Source of the DNA: Propionicimonas paludicola
Lineage (GTDB): Bacteria > Actinomycetota > Actinomycetes > Propionibacteriales > Propionibacteriaceae
NCBI RefSeq assembly: GCF_002563675.1
Contig: NZ_PDJC01000001.1
Span: forward strand, 1,054,001 to 1,118,000
Direction: 5' to 3'
Length of the DNA stretch: 64,000 bases
Part shown: piece after piece, positions 27,805 to 35,407 of the stretch
How positions within the stretch are numbered: position 1 is the stretch's first letter
Layout: the number at the start of each line of letters is the position of its first letter
Made by a program: the position numbers and the translations under genes
Notes under the pieces: model-generated
What the model was told of the DNA's origin: nothing
What the model saw: the letters and a program-made list of their open reading frames with translations, nothing else
Databases searched by the model: none

Positions 27805-29076
27805 GTGGTCCAGCGGCGAAGAGGGTTCGGACGGGTGCGTCGGGAGCGGTCGGGGCGGTTCAGCGCAGCCTACGTCGGGCCTGACCTGCAGCTCCATCGC
27901 GCCGACGAGACCTTCCACGCGCGGATCGACGCTGAAGGATGGCTGGCAAGCGAGCGCCGGTTGATCGATCTGGATCAGTGGGCACCTCCAGGCCGACGTC
28001 GTCCGGCCCGACGCAGTCAGGTTCGAACGCCGCGCCGCGAGCCGGATGGACCGACAGTGGGGGAGTACGCCGTTGCCTGGCTCGAGGATCGGTGCGACCG
28101 TGACCCGCACGATCCGCAGGCGCTGCGCCCGTCTTCGGTGAAGGACTACCGACTGCTCCTCAGCAACCACATCCTCCCGGGGCTGGGCAACATTCGGTTG
28201 TCGGAGCTGGCGCCGTCCCACGTCGAAGCCTGGTACCGGAAGCTCGGTGCCCGACGCATCCCTCGGGCACGAGCGAAGGCCTACAGCCTGCTGCGGACCA
28301 TCTTGAACGCAGCGAAGAACGACCCTGACGTGCCGCTGGCCGAGAACCCGGCGCACATCAAGGGCGCGGGTAGGGTGCCGCGATCCACGCAGATCCATCC
28401 GGCAACGCTGGACGAGCTGGCGACGATCACCGAGGCGATGCCGGACGAGCTGCGGCTGGCCGTCCAGCTCGGCGCCTGGTGCGCGTTGCGGTACGGCGAG
28501 GTGTTCGAGCTGCGCCGTAAGGACATCGATGCCCTCCACGGGGTGGTGCACATCCGTCGTGCCGTCGTGTGGACAAAGGGTCAGGTCACCAACGACCGTC
28601 CGAAGACAAGTGCGGGCGTGCGGGACGTCACCATTCCGCCACACCTGATGCCGATGGTCACCGACCATCTTGCGAACCACGTCAAGGGCGGGCAGGAGGC
28701 GCTGCTCTTCCATGACCGGACCGGGCGGAATCTGCGTCCCTCCGAGTTCCAGGCCGCCTGGCACGCCGCCCGCGACGCCGCCGGCAGGGATGATCTGAAG
28801 TTCCATCACCTGCGCCACACCGGTGCCGTGCTGGCGGCGCAGTCCGGGGCGACGCTGGCAGATCTGATGGGCCGGCTGGGGCACACGACTCCCGCGATGG
28901 CCATGATCTACCAGCACACAGCGGCGGACCGAGACAGGCTCATCGCCGACAGGCTCTCTCAGGTTGCGATGGCAGCAATCGAAGGGCCGGTTAGGGCAGA
29001 GTCCCCGCGGGCTCGGGCGTCGGGCGCCACAAGGTCCGCGGTGGGCCTCGAGCAGCCCAGCCTCTTGGACGCGTAG
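27805..29076 (+). CDS. int: Tyrosine recombinase / phage-type integrase
   Basis: A 423-residue site-specific recombinase that would integrate and excise the element at tRNA-Leu. AGGAGG at 27793-27798 sits 6 bases before the GTG at 27805, so this start is preferred over upstream in-frame codons. An N-terminal arm-binding region is followed by a core-binding SAM-like domain (PTVGEYAVAWLEDRCD... SSVKDYRLLLSNHILPGLG) and the catalytic domain with Arg in CALRYGEVFELRRKD, HHLRHTGAVLAAQSG (HxxR), LGHTTPAMAMIYQH (H/W and Tyr nucleophile). All catalytic residues are present. It lies next to attL, the usual position. Confidence 0.94.
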   Translation: MVQRRRGFGRVRRERSGRFSAAYVGPDLQLHRADETFHARIDAEGWLASERRLIDLDQWAPPGRRRPARRSQVRTPRREPDGPTVGEYAVAWLEDRCDRDPHDPQALRPSSVKDYRLLLSNHILPGLGNIRLSELAPSHVEAWYRKLGARRIPRARAKAYSLLRTILNAAKNDPDVPLAENPAHIKGAGRVPRSTQIHPATLDELATITEAMPDELRLAVQLGAWCALRYGEVFELRRKDIDALHGVVHIRRAVVWTKGQVTNDRPKTSAGVRDVTIPPHLMPMVTDHLANHVKGGQEALLFHDRTGRNLRPSEFQAAWHAARDAAGRDDLKFHHLRHTGAVLAAQSGATLADLMGRLGHTTPAMAMIYQHTAADRDRLIADRLSQVAMAAIEGPVRAESPRARASGATRSAVGLEQPSLLDA

Positions 29077-29148
29077 CGCCTTACATTCGACCGTATCCGA
29101 ATACAGGTCGTCCCGACGCGCGGGTTCAGCACACGTCGGCCCCATCTG

Positions 29149-29976
29149 TCATGTAGTCACCTCGGGCTCGGCCTGCTCCTGGCCGTGGCCCTCCGGCAGC
29201 TGCCCGCTGGCTACTGGGTCCGGCAAAGTCGTGAGGGCAGGCGGCGGCTCCTGAGCTGGCTTGGGAGGGCGGGCCTCGGTCCATCCCTCGCGCCAGCCCT
29301 TGGCAAACTCCACGCCCCAGCCCTGCGGACCGCTCGCCGCGTCCCCCTGGCTGCGCCTCCATGCCTCGGCGACGCCCATGCCCACCGCGCCGAGTCCTAG
29401 CAACAGCCACCATGCCCACGTCGGCCAGGGGCCGGCGGCAGGGTCGGTCGGCACGACCACGAGCCACGAGGCGGGCGTGCCCGCGAGCAAGGCACCGAGT
29501 GCAGCCAGCGGAAAGCCCTTGGCGTTGAGTTGACGCTGCGTCTGCTGCTGGTCGGCGATAGCCCGGCGGAGTTCCGCGAGGTCCTGGGTGAGCTGGTCGA
29601 GGCGCTGGGTCAGCTCCGCCTTGAGCGCGTTCTGACCCTCGCGCAGCCCGGTCAGCTCAGCGTGGATCGACTCGACGGCGCGGCGGATCGCGGCTAGCTG
29701 CTCCTCGGTGGTGCCCTGATCGGTCAGGCCGACCCAACCGACGGCCCAGATTGCAGAGCGGGCGATTGCCACGCTGCCCCCGGCGACCCCGTGAATGGTC
29801 GCGTCTAGGTGGAGGAACGTCAGCCAGCCGGACAGCCAGACCCGCGCTCGGCGACCGCCCGAGCGGATCGCCCGCCACACGTCCGGCACCACACGGCCAG
29901 CCTCGTAGGGCGCGACCACCACCAGACCAGTGATCGTGACGACCGTGCCGACCACCTGCGTAACCTCGGCGTACAC
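29149..29976 (-). CDS. Membrane protein with central coiled coil, island cargo
   Basis: An unrecognised protein of about 275 residues if started at the GTG at 29976; the frame is open to 30183 but the extra part is Arg-rich and overlaps the divergent gene's leader. It has a hydrophobic N-terminal helix (TQVVGTVVTITGLVVVAPY), a second weakly hydrophobic region, then a coiled coil with Gln/Leu heptads (about residues 125-165: GLREGQNALKAELTQRLDQL), two further hydrophobic helices (FPLAALGALLAG; WAWWLLLGLGAVGMGVAEA) and a Pro-rich tail. Transcribed divergently from the LRV-repeat gene. The architecture suggests a membrane-tethered oligomer; function unknown. Confidence 0.6.
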   Translation of the reverse strand: MYAEVTQVVGTVVTITGLVVVAPYEAGRVVPDVWRAIRSGGRRARVWLSGWLTFLHLDATIHGVAGGSVAIARSAIWAVGWVGLTDQGTTEEQLAAIRRAVESIHAELTGLREGQNALKAELTQRLDQLTQDLAELRRAIADQQQTQRQLNAKGFPLAALGALLAGTPASWLVVVPTDPAAGPWPTWAWWLLLGLGAVGMGVAEAWRRSQGDAASGPQGWGVEFAKGWREGWTEARPPKPAQEPPPALTTLPDPVASGQLPEGHGQEQAEPEVTT

Positions 29977-30263
29977 GTCGACTGTCCTAGCAGGTGCCCG
30001 ACACCCAGCGTGGGCGGCTCGCTGCCCGCGCGGTAACCAACGGGCCGCACCCCGCGCGGAAGAAGATCGACGACGACCGCAAGCGGGTGGCAAATGTCTC
30101 CGCCACGGTTGGGCGGGCGGCGTCCTCAAGCGAGTCCATGACTGAGCGAACCAAGCGCACGGTAGATATCGGGCGGTTGTCACAACTTGATCTGTCGCAC
30201 TCTTGGTGGTCGCTTGTTAGCCCAGCGCCGGCGTGCTCCCGGCCAAGCGTGGAGAATGGCGTC

Positions 30264-31079
30264 GTGTCGGCTAGGGAGAGCGAGCGAGCGGTGGTCAAGC
30301 AGTCGACAGGGCTCGGCCCTCCTACCGGGGTGCGGGCACGTGCTCTTATTGCGGCCGACCAGTCCACGGATGTCGAGATGCTTAGGGCTCTTGCGGTGGA
30401 GGCCGGGCCCGGTGTGCGCAGGGCGCTCGCCGGAAACCCGTCAACTCCTCAGGATGTCTTGGTCGTCCTTGCCGCAGATGAGCGTCGAGCGGTCCGCTGG
30501 GCGGTGGCGCTGAACCCGTCGGCTCCGGAAGAGGCGCTGATGGCGTTGGTGAGCGACCCGTTCAATGAGGTGCGCTGGGCCGTGTCGATCCACAAGAACT
30601 GTGGGCCTCGCGTCCAGCGGGCGGTGGCAGCGTCGGGGGACTCCATGGCACGGCAGAACCTTGCGGGGCAGGAACTGGCGGCCGACGTTGCACAGAGCTT
30701 GGCTGCCGACTTCGACCCGCAGGTTCGCGGGCGGCTCGCAGCACACACCCGCGACCCCGACGTGCTGGCGCGATTGCTGACCGACCCGTCCCAGGTCGTG
30801 CGTGCGGGCGCGGCCGAGAACGGTCATCTCAGCCGAGGACAGACTCTCCTCCTGGCCAAGGACCGCTCTTGGAAGGTTCGCTACCAACTCGCTGTGTTCA
30901 GCAGAGTAGACCTGCCGATCGACGTGCTCGAGTTACTTGCCCGCGATAGGTCAGTCGAGGTGCGCTTCGTCCTCACAGGGAGCAGGCAGCCTGAATCGAT
31001 CGCACGAATCCTCTATGGCGATCCGGACCCGAGGGTCGCCAACAACATGAAACAGTGGCGCCGCTCAGACCCACAATGA
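30264..31079 (+). CDS. Leucine-rich-variant (LRV/HEAT-like) repeat protein
   Basis: A 271-residue solenoid-type protein composed of about eight to nine repeats of roughly 25 residues, each starting with V-R and ending in a two-helix unit (VRRALAGNPSTPQDVLVVLA; VRWAVALNPSAPEEALMALV; VRGRLAAHTRDPDVLARLL; VRAGAAENGHLSRGQTLLLA; VRYQLAVFSRVDLPIDVLEL). This resembles leucine-rich variant or HEAT-like repeats. GGAG at 30251 precedes the GTG start by 9 bases; the frame is open upstream to 29994. Such solenoids usually bind proteins or nucleic acids. No catalytic domain is visible. Divergent from the coiled-coil membrane gene with a shared promoter region of about 290 bases. Confidence 0.72.
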   Translation: MSARESERAVVKQSTGLGPPTGVRARALIAADQSTDVEMLRALAVEAGPGVRRALAGNPSTPQDVLVVLAADERRAVRWAVALNPSAPEEALMALVSDPFNEVRWAVSIHKNCGPRVQRAVAASGDSMARQNLAGQELAADVAQSLAADFDPQVRGRLAAHTRDPDVLARLLTDPSQVVRAGAAENGHLSRGQTLLLAKDRSWKVRYQLAVFSRVDLPIDVLELLARDRSVEVRFVLTGSRQPESIARILYGDPDPRVANNMKQWRRSDPQ

Positions 31080-31269
31080 GAGTGACCTCGAATCATGCGA
31101 CTTTGCCGCGCTGCGACGGTGCTTCAGGGGTAGAAGACGGCGTCGCCGTCACAGACCTTCGCGAGGACGCGAAGCCGGTAGTCCCTCCAGTCTCGATCTC
31201 GTGCCCGGACTCGCAAGGACTTCGCCTGAACCGGGCCCCTGTATCGCTAGATTGAGCCCGAGGAGTTTC

Positions 31270-31575
31270 ATGCGCATCTTCGCCAGTGCGGTCGCTGTCT
31301 CCGCCGTCCTCCTCGGTTCCACGGGCTGCATCGTTGAGTCGCCCGTCTCGAGCTACTCGATTCAGAACGACACTGATGGACCCATCACTTTCCGACAGAC
31401 GGGCGACCTGAAGTACCCCGAGGTGGTAGAGGTCCCAGCGCACCAGAAGGTGGAGGTATCGCGCACCATGCCACGGGGAGGATGCAGCAGGGCCTGGGAG
31501 ATCGTCGACCCGAATGGCAAGCGGCTCGGGACGATCGACAAGATCTGCGACGGAGATCAGGTCAGGTACCCCTAG
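31270..31575 (+). CDS. Small lipoprotein, island cargo
   Basis: A 101-residue predicted lipoprotein: basic start MRIFAS, a hydrophobic core, and the lipobox STGC at residues 17-20. The mature part of about 80 residues is mostly beta-prone (YSIQNDTDGPITFRQTGDL; VVEVPAHQKVEVS) with three further cysteines, of which RGGCSRAW and KICDGD could form a disulfide. GAGGAG ends 5 bases before the ATG. The family is not recognised. Likely exported and anchored to the outer face of the membrane. Confidence 0.7.
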   Translation: MRIFASAVAVSAVLLGSTGCIVESPVSSYSIQNDTDGPITFRQTGDLKYPEVVEVPAHQKVEVSRTMPRGGCSRAWEIVDPNGKRLGTIDKICDGDQVRYP

Positions 31576-31716
31576 TGGTGCGTCGGCCGAAAGTCGCTCA
31601 CTCTCCACTCGACATCCCGACACGCCGCTGTCGTCGCGGGACATCTCGCTGGATACGAGCCAACACGGCTGGTTCCGACACGTCCGCGCTTGCGGGTGAT
31701 GCTGCGCGGACGTGAC

Positions 31717-31974
31717 CTATCGAGGCGTCGCCGATCCGTTGCCCGAGCCGGCGCTCGGAGTGGCATTCGGATTCAGCATCTGCAGCAGTGCGAGAAGGAA
31801 CAGCGCGAGGACACCAGCAGCCACGCCGCCGGCAAGCCAAGCGGCCCACCGGAGCGACTTGCGCCAGAGGAACAAGCCAACTGCAAGAACAAGGCTGGCG
31901 GCACCTAGCCATATCCCGATGCCGGGAAAGAGGTCTGCGACGAACAAACCCACGAGGAATCCCGGAGCAGCCAT
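31717..31974 (-). CDS. Small two-helix membrane protein (putative)
   Basis: An 85-residue frame with two clear hydrophobic helices (FLVGLFVADLFPGIGIWLG... LVLAVGLFLW; LAGGVAAGVLALFLLALLQM) and a short Ser/Gly-rich tail. No strong ribosome-binding site precedes the ATG at 31974, and no family is recognised. Hydrophobic organisation, with a positively charged RKSLRW loop between helices, is the main support for a real gene. It could instead be a chance frame in a poorly coding part of the island. Confidence 0.45.
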   Translation of the reverse strand: MAAPGFLVGLFVADLFPGIGIWLGAASLVLAVGLFLWRKSLRWAAWLAGGVAAGVLALFLLALLQMLNPNATPSAGSGNGSATPR

Positions 31975-32210
31975 CCATGGCGCCAGCCGGCTCGAACCCG
32001 ACCTCGCCGAAACGGTAGTCGTCGCGCACCTCCGCTCACATTCATCTAGTGTGCAGGCGCGGTCGGATCAACCGCAGGAAACGTCCGGAACTAGCCGCGG
32101 TGCGGTCGTGTCCAAAACGAACCGGTACCTCCCGAGCGCGAGACGATGGACGATGACCGGCCCGTTTCCGCGCACTGGGGCCGCTGGTTGACGGCAGGAG
32201 GGGAAGTGAG

Positions 32211-33101
32211 ATGAGCCGGCTGCCGCAACGGAACCGGAGTCGCCCGCGTGTATGGCAAGAGAAGGAGGGGGACCGAGTGGTCATGAGAGATGGCGGCGGC
32301 TTGGTCCACGCCCTCGCCTGTCTCGTACTGGTGTCAGCGTCTGTGGTGTCGGGGTGCACGACTACGCCCCGCGTTGAGCCGGCGGGGTCAACTCGATCGT
32401 CTTCGGCCGAGGCGTTGCCGGGCGCTGGGTCGTCGTCCACGCCGGTTGGCCAGTTCGCCGAGATCCAACTTGGCACGTTGACCGCTGAAGAAGCGTTTTC
32501 GAGCTCCACTGTCGAGAACTGGGTGCGGCAGGCCGATCATGTGGCCCTGGTTACGGTTGTTGGCGAGGAGCCGATCCCGCCGACGAAGTCCGAAGTCGAG
32601 CGCCGCGAGGGCCTTGTCGGTCGAATGCTGTCGATCCACATTGAGAGTGGGGTCTGGACACATCCCGACGTGACTCGAGAACTGCCTCCGGCCATCACGT
32701 TCCAGGATTTCGGCTGGGCCTTCAACGGAGCATTCGAGTCCAAGTACCGGATCGGTGTCCGAGGACGGCCGTACCTGTTGCCTGGCCATACCTATTTGAT
32801 GGCGCTGCGCTGGTTCGAATGGGGATGCCCGGGAAGGATCGATCCCGAGGACGAGATCACCCCGGCCCACTTCGCACCGTTGGGGTCTGGGGCAATCGTG
32901 CCGTTTGACGGCACGCTGGGCGCTGGCGAGTTCGAGGGGCGCTGGACAGCCAACGCTGGACAAGATGATCCCGCCGGCAGCTTCCGAGCAGCAATGGCCG
33001 GGAGAACCTCAAACTGGGTAAACGAGCAACTCTCGAATACCGCCGCCAGCGACCCAGCACTCACACACAAGCCCGGTCCGATTGGCTGCGACGGCGAGTA
33101 G
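32211..33101 (+). CDS. Predicted lipoprotein, island cargo
   Basis: A predicted exported lipoprotein of 296 residues from the ATG at 32211, which has AGGAGG at 32197-32202. A second AGGAGG at 32263 precedes GTG 32277/ATG 32283, which would give a more usual signal peptide of about 26 residues; both starts are possible. The hydrophobic stretch ends with the lipobox VVSGC, followed by a Ser/Pro-rich linker and a globular domain with NWVRQADHVALVTVVGEEPI, ITFQDFGWAFNGAF and GHTYLMALRWFEWGCPG. The latter resembles extracellular beta domains that guard against premature calls of function; I do not recognise a family. Confidence 0.72.
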   Translation: MSRLPQRNRSRPRVWQEKEGDRVVMRDGGGLVHALACLVLVSASVVSGCTTTPRVEPAGSTRSSSAEALPGAGSSSTPVGQFAEIQLGTLTAEEAFSSSTVENWVRQADHVALVTVVGEEPIPPTKSEVERREGLVGRMLSIHIESGVWTHPDVTRELPPAITFQDFGWAFNGAFESKYRIGVRGRPYLLPGHTYLMALRWFEWGCPGRIDPEDEITPAHFAPLGSGAIVPFDGTLGAGEFEGRWTANAGQDDPAGSFRAAMAGRTSNWVNEQLSNTAASDPALTHKPGPIGCDGE

Positions 33102-33450
33102 CGGTCTCGGCTGGAGCGCCAGCGGCATCGGGGGCGAGTGCCCAGCAGTGCGGTCCTGATCCGCCCGTGGGGCCGGGCTCGGGCGTCCATTTGCGTGTCA
33201 TGGTCTCCACTAAGGTCGCCGCCGGGCGCCACTCGAGCAGTCTCGCCCGGGGCGCGATCTTTGTGCCAACGATAAAGCCGGGCACGCACAATGCCGAAGG
33301 TGTGTGCCACTTCGATTCGGTGCTCGCTCGACAGGTCGAGTGAGCGGGGGGAGGTCCTCCGGGTCGCTCGGCGAGGACGCCGAGTGTCGCAACTCGATTG
33401 GAGAAGGCCTGCCGTTGGGTGAACGAGGGTCCGTCGGCAAAGAACGACAC
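33102..33450. other. Island interval without a convincing gene
   Basis: About 350 bases between the lipoprotein gene and the end of the convergent CxxC-protein gene. Open frames exist on both strands (for example minus 33061-33450), but none has a ribosome-binding site, a signal of conserved domains or balanced composition. It may be a decayed gene or the shared 3' region of the convergent pair. Confidence 0.5.
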
Positions 33451-33873
33451 TCAGCGCGGCTGGCCCAGGGTGCGGTTCCAGACCTCGACGACGCGGCGGA
33501 CGGCCGGCTCGACGCTCGCCAGGTCGCGTCGATAGATCCGACCCTGGGCCAGGCGCGTTGCGAAGGTCTCCAAGAGGGCGGCCCATTCCTCCGCGGTCTG
33601 CGGTTCCGTGGGCACCGGCACCTCGAGGGTCTGCCTGACCGGCTTCTCGACCTCGACCAGCCGGGTCACGACGCGCACCTCGGGAAGGTTCTCCCGCTCC
33701 GCACGGCGTGTCTCCCAGGCGCGGTGTCGGCAGCTGGACGAACACCATGACGGAATGCGGCCACGCGCCGGCACCAGGATCGGCTGACCGCACCAGCCGC
33801 ACTCGACGGTCTGTCCGGGACGTCGTCGTCCCTGAACCGTAGGAGCGTCCGCGTTCTTGTGGGTCTCCGCCAT
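33451..33873 (-). CDS. Small CxxC zinc-ribbon-like protein, island cargo
   Basis: A 140-residue protein with a compact cysteine motif CGWCGQPILVPARGRIPSWC followed by SSSCRHRAWE, i.e. CxxC-x(15)-CxxxC, suggesting a zinc ribbon or knuckle (residues ~25-50). The remainder is helical and charged, ending TRLAQGRIYRRDLASVEPAVRRVVEVWNRTLGQPR. The ATG at 33873 is chosen because the longer frame to 33936 runs into the promoter region of the divergent HTH gene. Similar short CxxC proteins are seen near integrases in actinobacterial islands, but I know no function; nucleic-acid binding is a reasonable guess. Confidence 0.68.
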   Translation of the reverse strand: MAETHKNADAPTVQGRRRPGQTVECGWCGQPILVPARGRIPSWCSSSCRHRAWETRRAERENLPEVRVVTRLVEVEKPVRQTLEVPVPTEPQTAEEWAALLETFATRLAQGRIYRRDLASVEPAVRRVVEVWNRTLGQPR

Positions 33874-34007
33874 GAGGTCGCCCTTCTTTCGTGCCAACGA
33901 CTTTAGCGCGCCCGGAGTGCACCGGGTGTGTGGCACATCGGTGGAGATCGCTGGGTCGTCGGTGCGCAGACTGTCGGCTGCATTGCGAAGCCTTGATATT
34001 CCGTTGG

Positions 34008-34025
34008 ATGGAAGATATATTCCAT
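34008..34025. promoter_or_regulatory. Palindromic operator candidate at the HTH-MNT start
   Basis: An 18-base palindrome ATGGAA-GATATA-TTCCAT ends three bases before the ATG at 34028. A related half, GATATTCC, lies at 33995-34002. The AT-rich core stands out from the GC-rich surroundings. Its place over the start suggests autoregulation by the winged-helix protein encoded immediately downstream. Confidence 0.6.
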
Positions 34026-34027
34026 CT

Positions 34028-34639
34028 ATGAGAAGTGAGGCGCCGGCGTTACTCCCGATCTTTCGGAGCCAGGCGCAGGGCGAGATCCTGGCGCTGCTGT
34101 TGCTCCATCCGGATCAGGAGTTCAGCCTCACTGACCTCTCGCGCCGGGTCAACGCTCCGCTCACCTCGATCCATCGGGAGGTGGAGCGACTCGCCGAAGC
34201 GACACTGGTTGCCGAGCGCCAGGTGGGACGTAACCGCATGGTGCGTGCGAATCCTGCCCATCCGGCACGGGAGCCGCTTACGAGGCTGCTGGAACTCAGC
34301 TTCGGCCCGCAGCACGTCGTCGCGGAGGAGTTCGCGGACATACACGGGGCAACCCAGGTGGTGATCTTCGGAAGCTGGGCTGCGCGCCACGCCGGCCAGG
34401 CGGGCGCCGTGCCGCATGACGTCGATGTCCTGGTGGTGGGGAAGGGGGTCGCCCGGGCGGACGTGTACGAGGCCGCGGACCGCGCGCAGGGCAGGCTCGG
34501 CCTCCCCGTGAACCCGACCATCCGGACACCGGCGCAATGGACGGACCCCGACGATCCCCTCAGTGCCCAGATCCGGTCCTCGCCTAGGCTGACCGTGCTC
34601 GGAGAGGAGGATGTCGATGGCACGCTGGCCGCGCGGTGA
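34028..34639 (+). CDS. Winged-helix / minimal nucleotidyltransferase (MNT) fusion
   Basis: A 203-residue protein with an ArsR-like winged helix (residues ~12-75: GEILALLLLHPDQEFSLTDL and PLTSIHREVERLAEATLV) and a polymerase-beta-type minimal nucleotidyltransferase domain (about 95-190). The MNT motif is VVIFGSWAARHAGQ followed by VPHDVDVLVVG: the GS and the DxD pair are intact, so AMP transfer is possible. The next gene encodes a HEPN-like protein and overlaps by 23 bases. MNT/HEPN pairs are known toxin-antitoxin systems in which the MNT enzyme AMPylates and silences the HEPN RNase (HepT/MntA type). Here the antitoxin-like MNT protein has its own DNA-binding domain. Confidence 0.8.
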   Translation: MRSEAPALLPIFRSQAQGEILALLLLHPDQEFSLTDLSRRVNAPLTSIHREVERLAEATLVAERQVGRNRMVRANPAHPAREPLTRLLELSFGPQHVVAEEFADIHGATQVVIFGSWAARHAGQAGAVPHDVDVLVVGKGVARADVYEAADRAQGRLGLPVNPTIRTPAQWTDPDDPLSAQIRSSPRLTVLGEEDVDGTLAAR

Positions 34640-35075
34640 AGCCGACGTCGAACGTCTCTTGGGCCTGGGTCACCTCCAGCACGTCGCCGGCGCCGCGGCG
34701 GACGGCACGCCACTGCTCGCCAAGGCGCGGCGCACTCTGGCAACGGCGGAGTCGGTCGCGCCGAGCGACCCGGACAGCGCCTTCGTCCTCGCCTACGACG
34801 CCGCCCGGTATGCCGCGACGGCACTTCTCGCGCATCAGGGGCTGCGGCCCACCACGGCCGGCGGCCACGTCGCGGTGGAATCGGCCATCCGCGCGCAGTT
34901 CGGCGACGGCTTCCGCAGCTTCGGGTTCATGCGTCGACGACGCAACGAACTCGAGTACCCGAGCGCCGGTTCCACGACCTCCGACCTCGAGGAGGCGAAC
35001 GAGGCAGTGGCCCAGTCCCGCAGCATCATCGAAGCGGCAGGCCAGCTCCTGCCCAACCTCAGCTTCTTCGGCTGA
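34617..35075 (+). CDS. HEPN-domain-like protein, partner of the HTH-MNT gene
   Basis: A 152-residue all-helical protein. AGGAGG at 34605-34610 sits 6 bases before the ATG at 34617; the ATG at 34611 abuts that site and is unlikely. The helix SDPDSAFVLAYDAARYAATALLAHQGL followed by FMRRRRNELEYP resembles HEPN proteins of the actinobacterial SAV_6107-like type. The canonical HEPN RNase motif R-x(4-6)-H is not evident: the expected place reads RRRRNELEY, so either the catalytic histidine is replaced or this HEPN acts as a non-nuclease. Overlap with and dependence on the MNT gene argue for a two-component module, possibly toxin-antitoxin or phage defence. Confidence 0.72.
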   Translation: MARWPRGEADVERLLGLGHLQHVAGAAADGTPLLAKARRTLATAESVAPSDPDSAFVLAYDAARYAATALLAHQGLRPTTAGGHVAVESAIRAQFGDGFRSFGFMRRRRNELEYPSAGSTTSDLEEANEAVAQSRSIIEAAGQLLPNLSFFG

Positions 35076-35133
35076 TCCCTCTGCACACTCCTGCCCACAC
35101 CTGCCCACCAGGGACCAATCTGCCCCCCGGCGA

Positions 35134-35155
35134 TGTTGTGCATATGTTGTGCAAG
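35134..35155. repeat. Right copy of the 22-bp end repeat
   Basis: Identical to 27730-27751: two GTTGTGCA units separated by TAT. It lies 56 bases inside the right attachment repeat, whereas the left copy lies 133 bases inside the left one. Just to its left are two CCTGCCCAC repeats (35090-35098, 35100-35108) that may be further protein-binding sites. Confidence 0.7.
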
Positions 35156-35170
35156 GCTCCAGGTACGACA

Positions 35171-35203
35171 GTGGCTCTGACTATCTTGCCTAGTCAGAGC
35201 CAC
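35171..35203 (-). terminator. Terminator hairpin after tRNA-Leu
   Basis: A perfect 13-bp stem (GTGGCTCTGACTA at 35171-35183, complement at 35191-35203) with a 7-base loop, 11 bases beyond the 3' end of tRNA-Leu on the minus strand. It probably terminates the tRNA transcript. It lies on the element side of the attachment core, so the element seems to have brought its own terminator copy. Confidence 0.65.
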
Positions 35204-35210
35204 AATCACT

Positions 35211-35232
35211 GAGTGTCCGAGAGAGGACTTGA
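35211..35232. repeat. Right attachment repeat (attR core) within tRNA-Leu
   Basis: Exact match to 27575-27596, covering the 3' end of tRNA-Leu plus three bases beyond. After integration this copy restores the tRNA gene, so the host keeps a functional tRNA. Confidence 0.85.
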
Positions 35233-35299
35233 ACCTCCACGCCCGATAAAGGGCACTAGCACCTCAAGCTAGCGCGTCTACCTATTCCGCCACCCGGAC
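35214..35299 (-). tRNA. tRNA-Leu (anticodon GAG)
   Basis: An 86-base class II tRNA on the minus strand. The acceptor stem GTCCGGG pairs with CTCGGAC (one G-U), the D arm reads TGGCGGAATAGGTAGACGCG, the anticodon loop is TTGAGGT with anticodon GAG at 35263-35265, the long variable arm (TGCCC-TTTAT-CGGGC) is typical of leucine tRNAs, and the T arm carries GTTCAAGTCC. The discriminator base is A and CCA is not encoded. It reads CUC and CUU codons. The gene is the insertion site of the neighbouring element. Confidence 0.95.
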
Positions 35300-35407
35300 A
35301 GGTGGTCTGCCGGGTTGCCCCGGACAGCCAGAGCACTATAGCAACGCGGCGCTCGCAATGCGATTTGGCAGCCGGGGATGACCAGTCGCGCCTGGCAGGA
35401 TGGACGC

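Larger units (their letters stand above)
27575..35232. mobile_element. Integrated genomic island in tRNA-Leu(GAG), about 7.6 kb
   Basis: A segment bounded by two identical 22-base copies of the tRNA-Leu 3' end (27575-27596 and 35211-35232). The intact tRNA is at the right. A tyrosine integrase lies just inside the left end, and short repeats that look like recombinase arm sites are found inside both ends. Cargo genes are mostly unknown, several are lower in GC and more loosely packed than the flanking core genes, and include an HTH-nucleotidyltransferase/HEPN pair. No replication, conjugation or phage structural gene was found, so it would be a small integrative or satellite-type element relying on helpers for transfer. 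Confidence 0.85.

Noticed and set aside
33061-33450. Minus-strand open frame in the island between the lipoprotein and CxxC-protein genes
   Set aside because: No ribosome-binding site or domain; overlaps the end of the lipoprotein gene.
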